This document shows positions 24,694 through 33,654 of a stretch of DNA of 57,002 nucleotides, one piece after another. Origin of the DNA: a virus; IMG/VR virus record IMGVR_UViG_3300018080_000211, positions 1 to 57,002 of that record; one strand, given 5' to 3'. A program made the position numbers and the translations under genes. Each line of letters begins with the position of its first letter. Position 1 is the stretch's first letter. The notes under the pieces are model-generated. The model had not been told where the DNA came from. It saw nothing but the letters and a program-made list of their open reading frames with translations, and made no database searches.

Positions 24694-27600
24694 AGTAAAA
24701 ATGATAATACCTGTGGAGATTGATGCGTTCATAAAGAGCAGTGCACCAGACTACAATTATGGTGGGCACAGCAAGATTTATGTTGGCGATAAGATAACAG
24801 CTGTTGGCGTGCTGCATGAACTAAATCGAGGATTGTTGAGATTTCAAATGCCAGAGTTTGAAGGCACTGTAAAATCTCAACAGCTCAAGATTTATCAGAG
24901 CGGTTATGGTGGGTCAGCTCCCTTCCCTGTCGGAATTTACTTAATGAAAGAAGCTCATAGTGAGCTTTGGATTGAAGGCACTGATAACGGTGCTACATCT
25001 ACTGGTGGCTGTACATGGAAGGATATGGCACTTGGCTTCGATTGGGATAATGTCGGTGGAGATTTCGATGAGCAAGAGATTGCTTTGCTTGAGTTGGATA
25101 CTTCGAGCGGTTGGAAAATATTCATTATTCCGACCGAGAGCTTCACGGTTGAAAGTGGGAACAAGCATTCATTCTTCCTGAAGTTTGGGAATGAGGATGA
25201 CAGGATTGAGAAGTGGGTTGAATTCTCCTCAAGAGTTGGTGTGCTGGATGCATATCTTGAAATCACTGTCGATGTGGATGGATGGGATGCTCCGATAGTC
25301 AGCGCTCACGGTGTTACATCAGAGGAGATACTGGTGGAGTGGGAGAAGACAGAGCTTGAAGAGTTTATGTTTCAACATTATCTATTGGAGCAATCGGATA
25401 CAGGCACTGGCGGATGGACTACTCTGGCGACAATCACTGACATAAATCAAACCAGCTTCAATCACACAGGCCTTGTGACACAAGGTGATGTTGACGATTA
25501 CGATGAAGACAACGACACCTATCCAAACGGCAGGACAAAGTATTATCGAATATCTGTTGTATCAAATGTATTCTCCACTGCCACTGCTTATGGAGAAGCT
25601 AATGGAACAACCATTCCAGTCGTCAGACCGATGAAGATGGACTCATTGATACCAAAGTCAAAATTCTCTGGCGAGGATTTCATAAACGACAACAAAGCCT
25701 TCCCACCGTATGGTGTTCAAATAATACCTGCTTGGTATGATGACGAGGACACGACCGAGCTGGAGAACATCGCACAGATTAAGCTCAAATGGGATGTGCG
25801 AGTCAATGTATGGTCATCGAAGCCTGACGAGATATTCACTGAATGGGACTTCGAGAATGGCTTCATCCTAAAGGGAGCTGCTGGCTATGTGCTGTACAGA
25901 TTAAAGGCTGAAGCTCGGGACACTGGTGGCTTGATAAGGAAGTTCACAGACGACAAGACAACCGAGCAATCTGAAATCACATTCCCTGCACCATGTCCTG
26001 TGGTGCTTCCAAATGGTCTGCTTGCGAGCAATCCACCACGACTTTTTGGCCCATATGACAGTGGAAAAATAGCTGTGGATTTGAGCTTCGCAGGACAGCA
26101 AGCTGGAGATAGAATATTCACTGAAGACTTCCTTGAAGAAGTATCAGACAAATGGCTCTCTCATAAAACAGGTGGAGCAAAGACACCAATATATTCATTC
26201 CTTCCTTCAGGAGCGAATTGGTTCAGCGATGATTTCGAGAGCTATCCATTTGGAGCGCAAAATCCTACTCCACCATGGCGCATGATATATGGAGCGCAAA
26301 TATCAATCAACACAGCTGGCTCTTATCAAGGGACACAACACATGACAGACTCTGGTGGAGTGGCGCTTGATTTCCCGATACCAAAATCTTTTATTTTTGC
26401 GATGAGAAGTGATGCAAGCCTATCCAATAATTATGCCAGAATGATGTTCAAAAGCGGATTGCCATATCACCCTTCGCCAAACTTATTCTATGTACAAGTG
26501 CGTGGCCCAACTGGCATCATAGAATATGAGGGAGATAGTGGTGTACAGACTGGCCCAACGATTGGCAGCACCTCGTGGATGTTATTCAGAGTATCCTATG
26601 ACGCTATCGCACAAACTTTCGACCTGTATTATTATCCATCTGGCGTTGAAACTCTTATCGCTTCTGGAATTGGAGCGAATGGGACAATCAAATACAACGA
26701 TGTGTATGCTGCCATAATAAGCAATGTATCCTCTGCTTCATATTGGCACTTGGATGCCGTTCAAATACCAAAGAACGAAGTGATGATATTAGGACACAGT
26801 GGTGGCTCTGGCGCATCACTCATTGCCAAAAAATTCTGCCAAGACCTTCCGAACAAATACAACGCATATTTCGAGAAGTACACTGGTGGGTATCGCTCCA
26901 GAATAATCCTTCGATATGATGATGCTTGGAATTTTCCAAATGAACCAACGATGTCAAGAATAAATATGATTGTAACACAAGTTGCTTTTGATATAACTCC
27001 GACAAGCTGGTTGTATAGTGGATATTATATCAGATTTTTTGATGACCTCGCTCGTGTAGATACTATTAGATTGTATGCAGACAAAAATATTGGAAGCTCC
27101 ACGAGAGGATTTTTGGCTCAATTCAATTTAGGTGCAGGCGATGGAGCGCTCCGAAGTGCAAACAAAGAAAAATATATATTGATTGAAATAATTACATCAC
27201 CGCTGTGGGATGAAACTGGCGCACTTAAAGGCAGTGTAATTTATGTCATCTACAATATTGCTGATACACTTGATGATGTGAAAAATATCGATTACGATAC
27301 TCACCCATACATCTTTGAATATGAAGATACTGCCATACCATCGGATGAACAACAACACTACACTGGAAGATATGGACTTACAAATTCATCGAGTGTAAGC
27401 CAAACTGATGCAAAGCTATACATACACGAACAATGGCTTGAGGGAAGAGTTCAAGGAGAAGTATATGGAATCAAGGACATCAACAAAGGTGTGGTATTTC
27501 CAACGAGCACTTCAAAGAAGCCTATTGTACCTTTGGCCTGCGCTCCTGACCAATTGTTTGAAACAGTCTTGCTCGAGGGAAGAGCGAAGAATGAATATGG

Positions 27601-28318
27601 TGCTCAAAGTCAGACAAACGAAATCGACAACTATCAAGGTGATTTATTCTACAACACACCACCAATCGCATTCCTTGCAGCTCCAAAGATTGGATACACA
27701 AATCAGGGTGTTCTCCTCGATGGCTCTCAATCAGTTGATTTTGAAGGTGGAAGCCTTGTTTACATTTGGGACTTTGGTGACAGCAGCTCGATTGAAACGA
27801 CTGACTCTTCAATAAGCCATGTTTACACCACGGCAGGAGTTTACACCGTGAAACTCAAGGTCAGAGATGAAGCTGGACTCGAGAGTGCTGAAGTTGAAGC
27901 TCTCCTGACAATCATTGACGCCCTCGAGCAATTCCAATTAGTCGAGCTTATGAGCCCATGGATTTCAATCTCTCAATCCTCACCCACTGGGACAGGTGTG
28001 ACATCTCTTCCTGAAGTCGATTATGATGTTGTACAAACCATGGAAGGTGGAAACAGGATATTCAACCTGACTGGTGTACACAATGACCCAGATTGCAGTC
28101 ATGACGCTGCTACACAAATCGAGCTTGCGACTTCAGAGAAGGATTTCATACACTTCCTCAAGAACAACGGGCAACTCATAACACTCGACCTCGAGTTTTA
28201 TGGCAAGGTGAAGGGAGTAATCACTGACCACAAACCTTCAATGACAGTGGATGACCAAAATGCATATGCCTTCTCGATGACCTTCCAAGAGGTCGATGTC
28301 AGGCAGTTTGAGGAGTGA
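24686..28318 (+). CDS. Large multidomain tail adhesin (DNRLRE, FN3, PKD)
   Basis: About 1210 residues from ATG 24686, overlapping the previous stop (ATGACTGA). Residues 1-195: DNRLRE-like jelly roll (GLLRFQMPEFEGTVKSQQLKIY). About 200-310: fibronectin-III-like (DAPIVSAHGVTSEEILVEWEK). The middle carries two or three LamG-like beta sandwiches. Near 995-1080: PKD domain (VYIWDFGDSSS, YTTAGVYTVKLKVRD). The C-terminal 140 residues resemble a baseplate-attached anchor. Domains of this kind in archaeal S-layer and surface proteins suggest it recognises the host surface. Confidence 0.7.
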   Translation: MTEVKMIIPVEIDAFIKSSAPDYNYGGHSKIYVGDKITAVGVLHELNRGLLRFQMPEFEGTVKSQQLKIYQSGYGGSAPFPVGIYLMKEAHSELWIEGTDNGATSTGGCTWKDMALGFDWDNVGGDFDEQEIALLELDTSSGWKIFIIPTESFTVESGNKHSFFLKFGNEDDRIEKWVEFSSRVGVLDAYLEITVDVDGWDAPIVSAHGVTSEEILVEWEKTELEEFMFQHYLLEQSDTGTGGWTTLATITDINQTSFNHTGLVTQGDVDDYDEDNDTYPNGRTKYYRISVVSNVFSTATAYGEANGTTIPVVRPMKMDSLIPKSKFSGEDFINDNKAFPPYGVQIIPAWYDDEDTTELENIAQIKLKWDVRVNVWSSKPDEIFTEWDFENGFILKGAAGYVLYRLKAEARDTGGLIRKFTDDKTTEQSEITFPAPCPVVLPNGLLASNPPRLFGPYDSGKIAVDLSFAGQQAGDRIFTEDFLEEVSDKWLSHKTGGAKTPIYSFLPSGANWFSDDFESYPFGAQNPTPPWRMIYGAQISINTAGSYQGTQHMTDSGGVALDFPIPKSFIFAMRSDASLSNNYARMMFKSGLPYHPSPNLFYVQVRGPTGIIEYEGDSGVQTGPTIGSTSWMLFRVSYDAIAQTFDLYYYPSGVETLIASGIGANGTIKYNDVYAAIISNVSSASYWHLDAVQIPKNEVMILGHSGGSGASLIAKKFCQDLPNKYNAYFEKYTGGYRSRIILRYDDAWNFPNEPTMSRINMIVTQVAFDITPTSWLYSGYYIRFFDDLARVDTIRLYADKNIGSSTRGFLAQFNLGAGDGALRSANKEKYILIEIITSPLWDETGALKGSVIYVIYNIADTLDDVKNIDYDTHPYIFEYEDTAIPSDEQQHYTGRYGLTNSSSVSQTDAKLYIHEQWLEGRVQGEVYGIKDINKGVVFPTSTSKKPIVPLACAPDQLFETVLLEGRAKNEYGAQSQTNEIDNYQGDLFYNTPPIAFLAAPKIGYTNQGVLLDGSQSVDFEGGSLVYIWDFGDSSSIETTDSSISHVYTTAGVYTVKLKVRDEAGLESAEVEALLTIIDALEQFQLVELMSPWISISQSSPTGTGVTSLPEVDYDVVQTMEGGNRIFNLTGVHNDPDCSHDAATQIELATSEKDFIHFLKNNGQLITLDLEFYGKVKGVITDHKPSMTVDDQNAYAFSMTFQEVDVRQFEE

Positions 28319-28320
28319 TA

Positions 28321-29418
28321 ATGCCGTACAAACCAAGCGTGAAGTTGGAGCTGAACGATGCGAGGTTCAAGCAATGGAATAGCATCACGATAAAACAGAT
28401 GCTCAACGCTCTCTCTTCCATCAGTGTAAATCTTCCCAATCCTGCTGGTTTGCGCACCACTCTTGCGGTCGAGGATATGCCCATGAAGGTCTATCTCGGT
28501 TGGGATACTGATGACCCACCGCTCCGCTTCGATGGTTATCACGATGACCCAGCTTGGAGCGTGGCAACAGGCAACATGGCAGTCGGTCTGACAGGTCGTG
28601 ATTTCGGTCGGATACTATTTGACGAGATGACAGTGGATGATAACTTCTTGGCATATGGCAATCCTATCGGACAAGCTTACATTCTCACCTTCATATCCTA
28701 TCTCGCTGACAGCCTATCGACTCCATTGCCAAAGCTATTCAATCGAAACACAGATGTCGATGACGATGAAAATTTTCAGTACACATTCGGATATGAGAAG
28801 GTGATTGATGCCCTCAAGAAGCTGATTCAATATGGTGGATATGAATGGCTGATGACATATGACCAAGACAACAATCGTCAATTCATAGTGAGGCCACCGA
28901 AGGATTTGACGCCAGAGAATGTCACACATGCTTTCATAGTCGGTGAAAAAGGCAACTATCCAGACTTGCCATTGAATGCGAGTGTACATCATGTAGAGTC
29001 ATTGAGAGTCAAGAAGGAATTTGGCTTCAAGAAAAATTATGTCAGAGTTCAAGGAGAGGGAAGCGTGAATGCGGTGTATCCACTTGCTCCACCCTCGACT
29101 CCCAAACACCTGTACCACGAAGATGATGGCATCAGCAGCTCTGATGACGCTCTCATTGTGGCAAGGAGAATATACACAGAACGGTCTGCCCCAAAGATCC
29201 TCGTGGATTTCAGTGGGATAGGTGTGGAGCAATTGAGGGTGGGCGATGTAGTGTATGTCAACGACCATCGATATGGCGCATCACAGCTTCCCTCGAATAT
29301 CTTCAGACTCATCGAGATAAACGACACAATCACGATGTCGGGATGGAAGGCCACCTATAAAGTGGCAGATTTTGTCCCTACTCTGTTTCAGTTCATAGAT
29401 GGGACAATCGGCCTGTAA
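28321..29418 (+). CDS. Baseplate hub / tail-tip protein (gpD / gp27-like)
   Basis: 365 residues from ATG 28321 (GAGGAGTGATA before it); four bases after the adhesin stop. The sequence fits the late-control gpD / Mu gp44-like fold of tail hubs (VKLELNDARFKQW start; DALKKLIQYGGYEW; QFIVRPPKDLTPENV; LRVGDVVYVNDHRYG). It would cap the tail tube and hold the adhesin. Last gene of the virion operon. Contains the only GATC found in the window (29196-29199). Confidence 0.6.
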   Translation: MPYKPSVKLELNDARFKQWNSITIKQMLNALSSISVNLPNPAGLRTTLAVEDMPMKVYLGWDTDDPPLRFDGYHDDPAWSVATGNMAVGLTGRDFGRILFDEMTVDDNFLAYGNPIGQAYILTFISYLADSLSTPLPKLFNRNTDVDDDENFQYTFGYEKVIDALKKLIQYGGYEWLMTYDQDNNRQFIVRPPKDLTPENVTHAFIVGEKGNYPDLPLNASVHHVESLRVKKEFGFKKNYVRVQGEGSVNAVYPLAPPSTPKHLYHEDDGISSSDDALIVARRIYTERSAPKILVDFSGIGVEQLRVGDVVYVNDHRYGASQLPSNIFRLIEINDTITMSGWKATYKVADFVPTLFQFIDGTIGL

Positions 29419-29479
29419 GGATACAACCCCATCATAATCGCCACGAAATTGGCCAAATACGGCAAGAAAATGGAAAGGG

Positions 29480-29497
29480 TGGGGGAATAATCCCCCA
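29480..29497. terminator. Bidirectional hairpin between convergent operons
   Basis: TGGGGG and CCCCCA with loop AATAAT. It lies just after the baseplate gene on the plus strand and abuts the stop of the minus-strand small gene. Confidence 0.65.
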
Positions 29498-29710
29498 TTA
29501 TGCGCTTCCACACCCATCGAAGAGCGTGCCGAGTCCAGCTGCGGCATTCTCCTCGCTGGTTGGTGCGCAATCCTCGACCGCTTCCCTGAAGAGCTTGCGG
29601 AGAGGTGGCTTGGCGTTCAGGATTGTCACAAGCTCCTTGACATCGAAATCCTTTGTCAACTCTTTGCCTGTTTCCCTCTTGAATGCTTCCAACAGAGTAT
29701 CTTTGACCAT
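29498..29710 (-). CDS. Hypothetical small protein (70 aa)
   Basis: ATG 29710 preferred (AGGAG nine bases upstream); TTG 29716 is the alternative. Helical, with a Cys pair (DCAPTSEENAAAGLGTLFDGC) near the end that could form a disulfide or a metal site. Located behind the terminator of the upstream gene with no TATA box seen between, so expression may depend on read-through. Confidence 0.5.
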   Translation of the reverse strand: MVKDTLLEAFKRETGKELTKDFDVKELVTILNAKPPLRKLFREAVEDCAPTSEENAAAGLGTLFDGCGSA

Positions 29711-29726
29711 GTTCAAACACTCCTGC

Positions 29727-29751
29727 GCTCCCGATGGGATTTGAACCCAAT
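29727..29751 (-). other. Sequence resembling a tRNA 3' end (possible att relic)
   Basis: On the minus strand, TTGGGTTCAAATCCCA then TCGGGAGC looks like a T-arm and the 3' acceptor strand. No matching 5' half follows upstream, so it is not a tRNA gene. It is also the leader of the small gene at 29498, and many leaders here contain short hairpins, so chance or an RNA hairpin is equally possible. Confidence 0.25.
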
Positions 29752-29771
29752 GGGAACAAAAAGAAAAATGG

Positions 29772-29793
29772 AGTGAGGGACAGTGCCCTCACT
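29772..29793 (-). terminator. Perfect hairpin terminator of the DUF932-like gene
   Basis: AGTGAGGG pairs with CCCTCACT (loop ACAGTG). On the minus strand it is followed by a T-rich tract; the hairpin overlaps the stop codon. A T-run follows on the plus strand too, so it may work both ways. Confidence 0.75.
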
Positions 29794-31027
29794 TTTTTGA
29801 TTTGCCTTTGCCCTTCTTGGCTTTGGCTTCCTTCTTGGCAGCCTTCTTGGTTGCCTTCTGCTCGACCTTCTCTTTGGTCTGCCTCTTGTCGTGGTGCGCC
29901 TTGATGTGCTTCCAGTAGCCTTTTGGGTCTTGGCTGACCACGAGGATTTCGCCTGCGAGAGTCTTGAGTGCTCCCCTGACTCCATCCTTGAGGTCTGTGT
30001 CGTGTGTCCCGACATATGACATGCCCATCGCAAGACCGAACATGGTGTCAGGCACTTGCTGTATCTCCTCGCTCTTCATCGCTTCGAGGAGCTTGGCTTG
30101 TGTCCGAGCGCTGATGACATTCTTGTCGGTGTAGTATTGGACAACCATCTCCATCTTGTCCTTCTTCAATCCGACCTTCTTGGCTGCGTCAACAATAGTG
30201 CCGTATGCACCGATTGCCTCTGCGACCTTTGTCACCAGTGTCTCAAACTTCATGTCCTCTCCCACGTGAAGCTCGGATAAGGCAGCAAACGCACCTATCT
30301 CGAGCTGTCCCATGGCGCCACGCACATCGATGGTCAGCTGGTTTGAGCAGGCCAAGACCTGCCCACCTGCGACTCCACGCACACGGTTGTAGCCATCCCA
30401 CCTGCCGAAGTCGAAGGTGGCGATTGGCTGGATGATGCCATCGTTGTCCTTTGGCTCAACGACTATCTGGCCACCGTGAAGGCCATCGCTCTCGGTGTGG
30501 GAGATGGAAGCTTTGACATCCAGCTCCTTGAGGACATTCTTGACCGTGTCAATGTAATCCTCTGCCGCAACTGGTCGCCACTTGTTGCTCATCACTCCGA
30601 ACAACACCTGCTCGCTTCCGACCTTCGTGTGCCTGAACAGAAGAGGGACACGAGGTTGGTATGTCAGCGCTCTCTTTATCATGTTTGTCCTGTAGGCTTT
30701 GTCACCCTGCCTGAACTTCGGCAGGTTGTTGTATTCACCCAAGAAAAACATGATGGTGTCGAACATCAGTGCTGTCCTTATCGCAATCTTGTGTACAGCT
30801 CCCTTGATGTCCTCAACCACAACGCTTCCTTCCTTCGCATCTGGGTCATAGGTCAGCTCAATCGGTCTGCCTCTGACCTCAATTGCCTTCTTGACCTTCT
30901 GAACAGCTTTGTAGTCATCTGGCACATTCTTGTAGAATGGTGTTGGGTCATACCCTGACCCAGCGGTCTTTGACTTCGCTCCCTTGCCACCCTTCTTGGT
31001 GGACTTTTGACCTTTGTTCTTTGCCAT
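29789..31027 (-). CDS. DUF932-like phage protein with basic tails
   Basis: 412 residues. The core resembles DUF932 proteins of phages and plasmids: LFGVMSNKWRPVAAEDYID (family usual: g.Vs.rY..v...e), then DGLHGGQIVVEPKD, FGRWDGYNRVRGVAGGQVLACSNQ (family usual: dG..~~~~~~r.vC.N). Both ends are Lys-rich and low in complexity, so it binds nucleic acid or acidic partners. DUF932 proteins are often near recombination or replication genes; the precise job is unknown. Own promoter and terminator. Start ATG after GGAGTGAATTGCT. Confidence 0.65.
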   Translation of the reverse strand: MAKNKGQKSTKKGGKGAKSKTAGSGYDPTPFYKNVPDDYKAVQKVKKAIEVRGRPIELTYDPDAKEGSVVVEDIKGAVHKIAIRTALMFDTIMFFLGEYNNLPKFRQGDKAYRTNMIKRALTYQPRVPLLFRHTKVGSEQVLFGVMSNKWRPVAAEDYIDTVKNVLKELDVKASISHTESDGLHGGQIVVEPKDNDGIIQPIATFDFGRWDGYNRVRGVAGGQVLACSNQLTIDVRGAMGQLEIGAFAALSELHVGEDMKFETLVTKVAEAIGAYGTIVDAAKKVGLKKDKMEMVVQYYTDKNVISARTQAKLLEAMKSEEIQQVPDTMFGLAMGMSYVGTHDTDLKDGVRGALKTLAGEILVVSQDPKGYWKHIKAHHDKRQTKEKVEQKATKKAAKKEAKAKKGKGKSKK

Positions 31028-31084
31028 AGCAATTCACTCCTGCGCAGTGTAATCCGTGTCACACCTCGCTAAACCATAATAGAC

Positions 31085-31105
31085 CAGAGGATACATAAAG
31101 ATTTT
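31085..31105 (-). promoter_or_regulatory. Promoter of the DUF932-like gene
   Basis: Minus strand CTTTATGTATCC (31100-31089) is a TATA-like box, about 60 bases before the start codon. An 8-base palindrome CTGCGCAG lies in the leader. Confidence 0.5.
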
Positions 31106-31278
31106 GCTTCATATTTCGACCTATTTTTTGGGAGCAAATACTGGGTATGACAGTGGCACGAACATTGATTTAAAGCCAACAGAAAGCCACCATTCCGCCA
31201 ATATCTGTGTTCAGGTGATTAACTATATGTCAGTTGTTCCAATCGTTGACTCTCGGCAATTTTGTTCGGGAGATTTTT

Positions 31279-31300
31279 TATTATCTGACAGACCAAAATA
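31279..31300. promoter_or_regulatory. CTGACAG element
   Basis: TTATCTGACAGACC in an AT-rich context, in the intergenic region between the terminator of the Topo VI-A-like gene and the promoter of the DUF932-like gene. Opposite orientation to the copies near 5819-6021. Confidence 0.45.
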
Positions 31301-31382
31301 TAAATGATGGAATTTTTATTATGACATGAAATGAAAAATATATATTTGTGTCAAGATAAAAGTTGGTATGACAAAAAAAAAT

Positions 31383-31403
31383 GAGTGAGGTCAGGCCTCA
31401 CTC
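31383..31403 (-). terminator. Perfect hairpin terminator of the Topo VI-A-like gene
   Basis: GAGTGAGG pairs with CCTCACTC, loop TCAGG, overlapping the stop codon. On the minus strand it is followed by CATTTTTTTT. Confidence 0.75.
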
Positions 31404-33566
31404 GTTGTCCTCTTCGTCAGTGTCGTCATCCCAGTCGGTGTCATTTGACTCGGTGTCATCCTCGTCATCCTCGACCTGCTGGTGCTTGCCCTCATCGATG
31501 TCTGACTCAACCTGCTCCTTCAAGCGCTCGAGGTCATCCATCAGGTCATCCATCTCTGGTGGGTCAGGATAATCAACCTCAACGCCATCTCCTGCCTCGT
31601 GGAGTATTGTCTTCATCGCTGAAAGGAAGTCAGGAGTGAAGCCACGCCTGTGGGGTTCAACCGTGTGGCTCTTCGCACCTGCTGCCTTGGCCAAGCAATC
31701 CTTCTCGGTGAACACTGGGAAGGTGTCCTGCTCCCACGCTGACTCGTCATCCTCGAGGAGTGCGCTTGGGTCGGTCATCAGCTTGGCGACATGTGGCTGT
31801 GTGCGTCCATCTGCCTCGATGTCCCTGTATCTGAAGTCAAGCTCTCCCTCGAGCGCATCATTGACCGCTTCCCGCAGCTCGATGTCCACTGGGTTGAAGT
31901 TGGCTTCCTGCCACCTCTTGAACTCATCGAGCTTCGACTGTCTGTATTCACCTCGTGCCCTGATTTCTGCCATGTTCTCGTTGTGCTCTGCGTTTGGCTC
32001 TTCCAACTCTTGGCGCTCCCTCTCGTTGATGTCGCTGACTCGCTCGTTGTGGCGCTCCCACGCTGCCTCGATTTCGCTGAACTGCTCCTCGCAAGCTGTG
32101 TGGATGTCATCATTGATGTCCGAGCGCTCCTGTTCCAGCGCTGCAATCTCTGCCTCAATCTCGGTCAGGCGCACATCGTGGCCTTGCTCCTCTTTGTAGG
32201 CATCGATAATCTCCTGCTGGTCATCCTCTTCATCCTGCGCTGTGTCGTTTGACTCATCACGCTCTTCCTCATAGCGCTCTTGGATTGGGTCAATGATTTC
32301 GTGCCACCTGCTCCTCTCTGCCTCTCGCTCCTCTTCGGTCTTGGTGTTGAACCAAGCTTCCAACTCGTCAGCCTGACTCAAGAAGGCTTCGATGATTGGC
32401 TTCAACCAGTCCTCTTTATGATGCTCGAAAATCTCCTCAACGACTTCCTTGCCGACCTTGGCGAAGATGCGCATGATTTCAGGTATCATAATCAAGCTCT
32501 CGTCAGAAGTGGCTCTGATGATTTTCAGAAGCTCCTCGAGTATGTTGCGCTCGATGACAGACATTGGGAAGGCATCCAACTCGACCTTTGCCCTGTAGCG
32601 CTGGCCACCCTCTGTCTTATACAAGCCACCGTTTGTCTGCTCGCAGAAGTATGCCCACTTGGTGTCCTCTGCCTTGCGTGCCCTCTCGTTGCTGGCTCCA
32701 ACATCTTCGCACTTCATCGCTTTGTGCCTCAAGATATTCTCGGTGATTTGCTCTGGCCTCACGAACAAGCGCCTTATCCTGACAGAAGCGCAGCTGCCGT
32801 AATACTCGAGTGCCTTCTCAATCTGGTTCTTGAAGCTCTCTTGGATGTAGTATCCAGCTGGGTCAAGGTCGCTGATTGTGCACATGTAGATGTCCTGATT
32901 GATGTCCACACCAGCTTCCTGAAGCTCCTCGACCAGCTGCTTGGCATAGCTCCTCGACACGCTCCTTGAAGGCTGGCCACCTGCGGTGATGAGAGTCGAG
33001 TTAAACAGTTCAGGTATCCACTCGAATGCCTCAAACAGATTTTCCTTCTCAACCGCTATCAGCAGGTTGGAAAATGGGCTGTCCCTGATGAAACTCCTGC
33101 GCACATTCTCTTTGGCGCTGACGATGTTCATACCTTCGTATGTCACAAGGCCAGAGTCCACGAGATTTGCCCAAGCAGTGTTTATCGCTCCTGCCACTGA
33201 ACTTGTCTCACCCATCCGCAGAACATCTTCCACAAGGAATTTTATGTGGGTGTACCAGAAGTGCCTCACATTGCCTTCCTCGAGAGTTGTGCCCTCATCC
33301 CTGTAGGCTTCCCATATGACCGCTCTCATAACATCGAGCAGACAGAAATCCAAGCCAGCTCTCCTGCCGTTTGCATCTGGGGGGAACACCTCACAGATTT
33401 CCTCATAAGTCATTCCTTCGCTGACAACCTCGATGTCGAGCTGCTGTCCATCCTCGCTCTCGATGACCTCGCATATCGTGGTTATCTGCTTGTCACATTC
33501 AATCAAGTTGAACCTCTTGATTGAGCCCTTGTATTCATATTCGATTTTCCGTGTTCTTATTTCCAT
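31398..33566 (-). CDS. Stand-alone Topo VI-A / Spo11-like protein with long coiled coil
   Basis: 722 residues. Residues 75-160 form the winged-helix part with RHFWYTH (candidate catalytic Tyr 105). The Toprim part has AVEKENLF (Glu 173) and ISDLDPAGYY (Asp 233, Asp 235), the metal-binding signature of Topo VI-A and Spo11. Residues about 330-722 are long Glu/Arg-rich helices (coiled coil), then an acidic tail, far beyond the usual 370-residue length. No B (ATPase) subunit is encoded. The family of such orphan A-type proteins on mobile elements has been described as Mini-A. Likely a DNA cleavage or relaxing enzyme at replication or recombination. Own promoter; GAGGTG then ATG. Confidence 0.75.
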   Translation of the reverse strand: MEIRTRKIEYEYKGSIKRFNLIECDKQITTICEVIESEDGQQLDIEVVSEGMTYEEICEVFPPDANGRRAGLDFCLLDVMRAVIWEAYRDEGTTLEEGNVRHFWYTHIKFLVEDVLRMGETSSVAGAINTAWANLVDSGLVTYEGMNIVSAKENVRRSFIRDSPFSNLLIAVEKENLFEAFEWIPELFNSTLITAGGQPSRSVSRSYAKQLVEELQEAGVDINQDIYMCTISDLDPAGYYIQESFKNQIEKALEYYGSCASVRIRRLFVRPEQITENILRHKAMKCEDVGASNERARKAEDTKWAYFCEQTNGGLYKTEGGQRYRAKVELDAFPMSVIERNILEELLKIIRATSDESLIMIPEIMRIFAKVGKEVVEEIFEHHKEDWLKPIIEAFLSQADELEAWFNTKTEEEREAERSRWHEIIDPIQERYEEERDESNDTAQDEEDDQQEIIDAYKEEQGHDVRLTEIEAEIAALEQERSDINDDIHTACEEQFSEIEAAWERHNERVSDINERERQELEEPNAEHNENMAEIRARGEYRQSKLDEFKRWQEANFNPVDIELREAVNDALEGELDFRYRDIEADGRTQPHVAKLMTDPSALLEDDESAWEQDTFPVFTEKDCLAKAAGAKSHTVEPHRRGFTPDFLSAMKTILHEAGDGVEVDYPDPPEMDDLMDDLERLKEQVESDIDEGKHQQVEDDEDDTESNDTDWDDDTDEEDNE

Positions 33567-33583
33567 GTTTCACACCTCATTCT

Positions 33584-33640
33584 GCTACAACAGTAGCGAT
33601 ACCATAAAGGGTGTAGGGAGTATATAATGATATTGGTATC
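33584..33640 (-). promoter_or_regulatory. Promoter, inverted repeat and leader hairpin of the Topo VI-A-like gene
   Basis: TATA-like CATTATATACTC near 33632-33620 (minus). GATACC (33598-33603) and GGTATC (33635-33640) flank it as an inverted repeat, a possible operator. In the leader GCTAC/GTAGC (33584-33597) forms a hairpin. Confidence 0.5.
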
Positions 33641-33654
33641 TCTCATTTATGTGT

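Noticed and set aside
29727-29751. tRNA gene
   Set aside because: Only the T-arm and 3' acceptor-like part is present; no 5' acceptor, D-arm or anticodon arm in the correct place.
31636-32252. Plus-strand frames opposite the Topo VI-A coiled coil
   Set aside because: Antisense shadows of a Glu/Arg-rich coiled coil.
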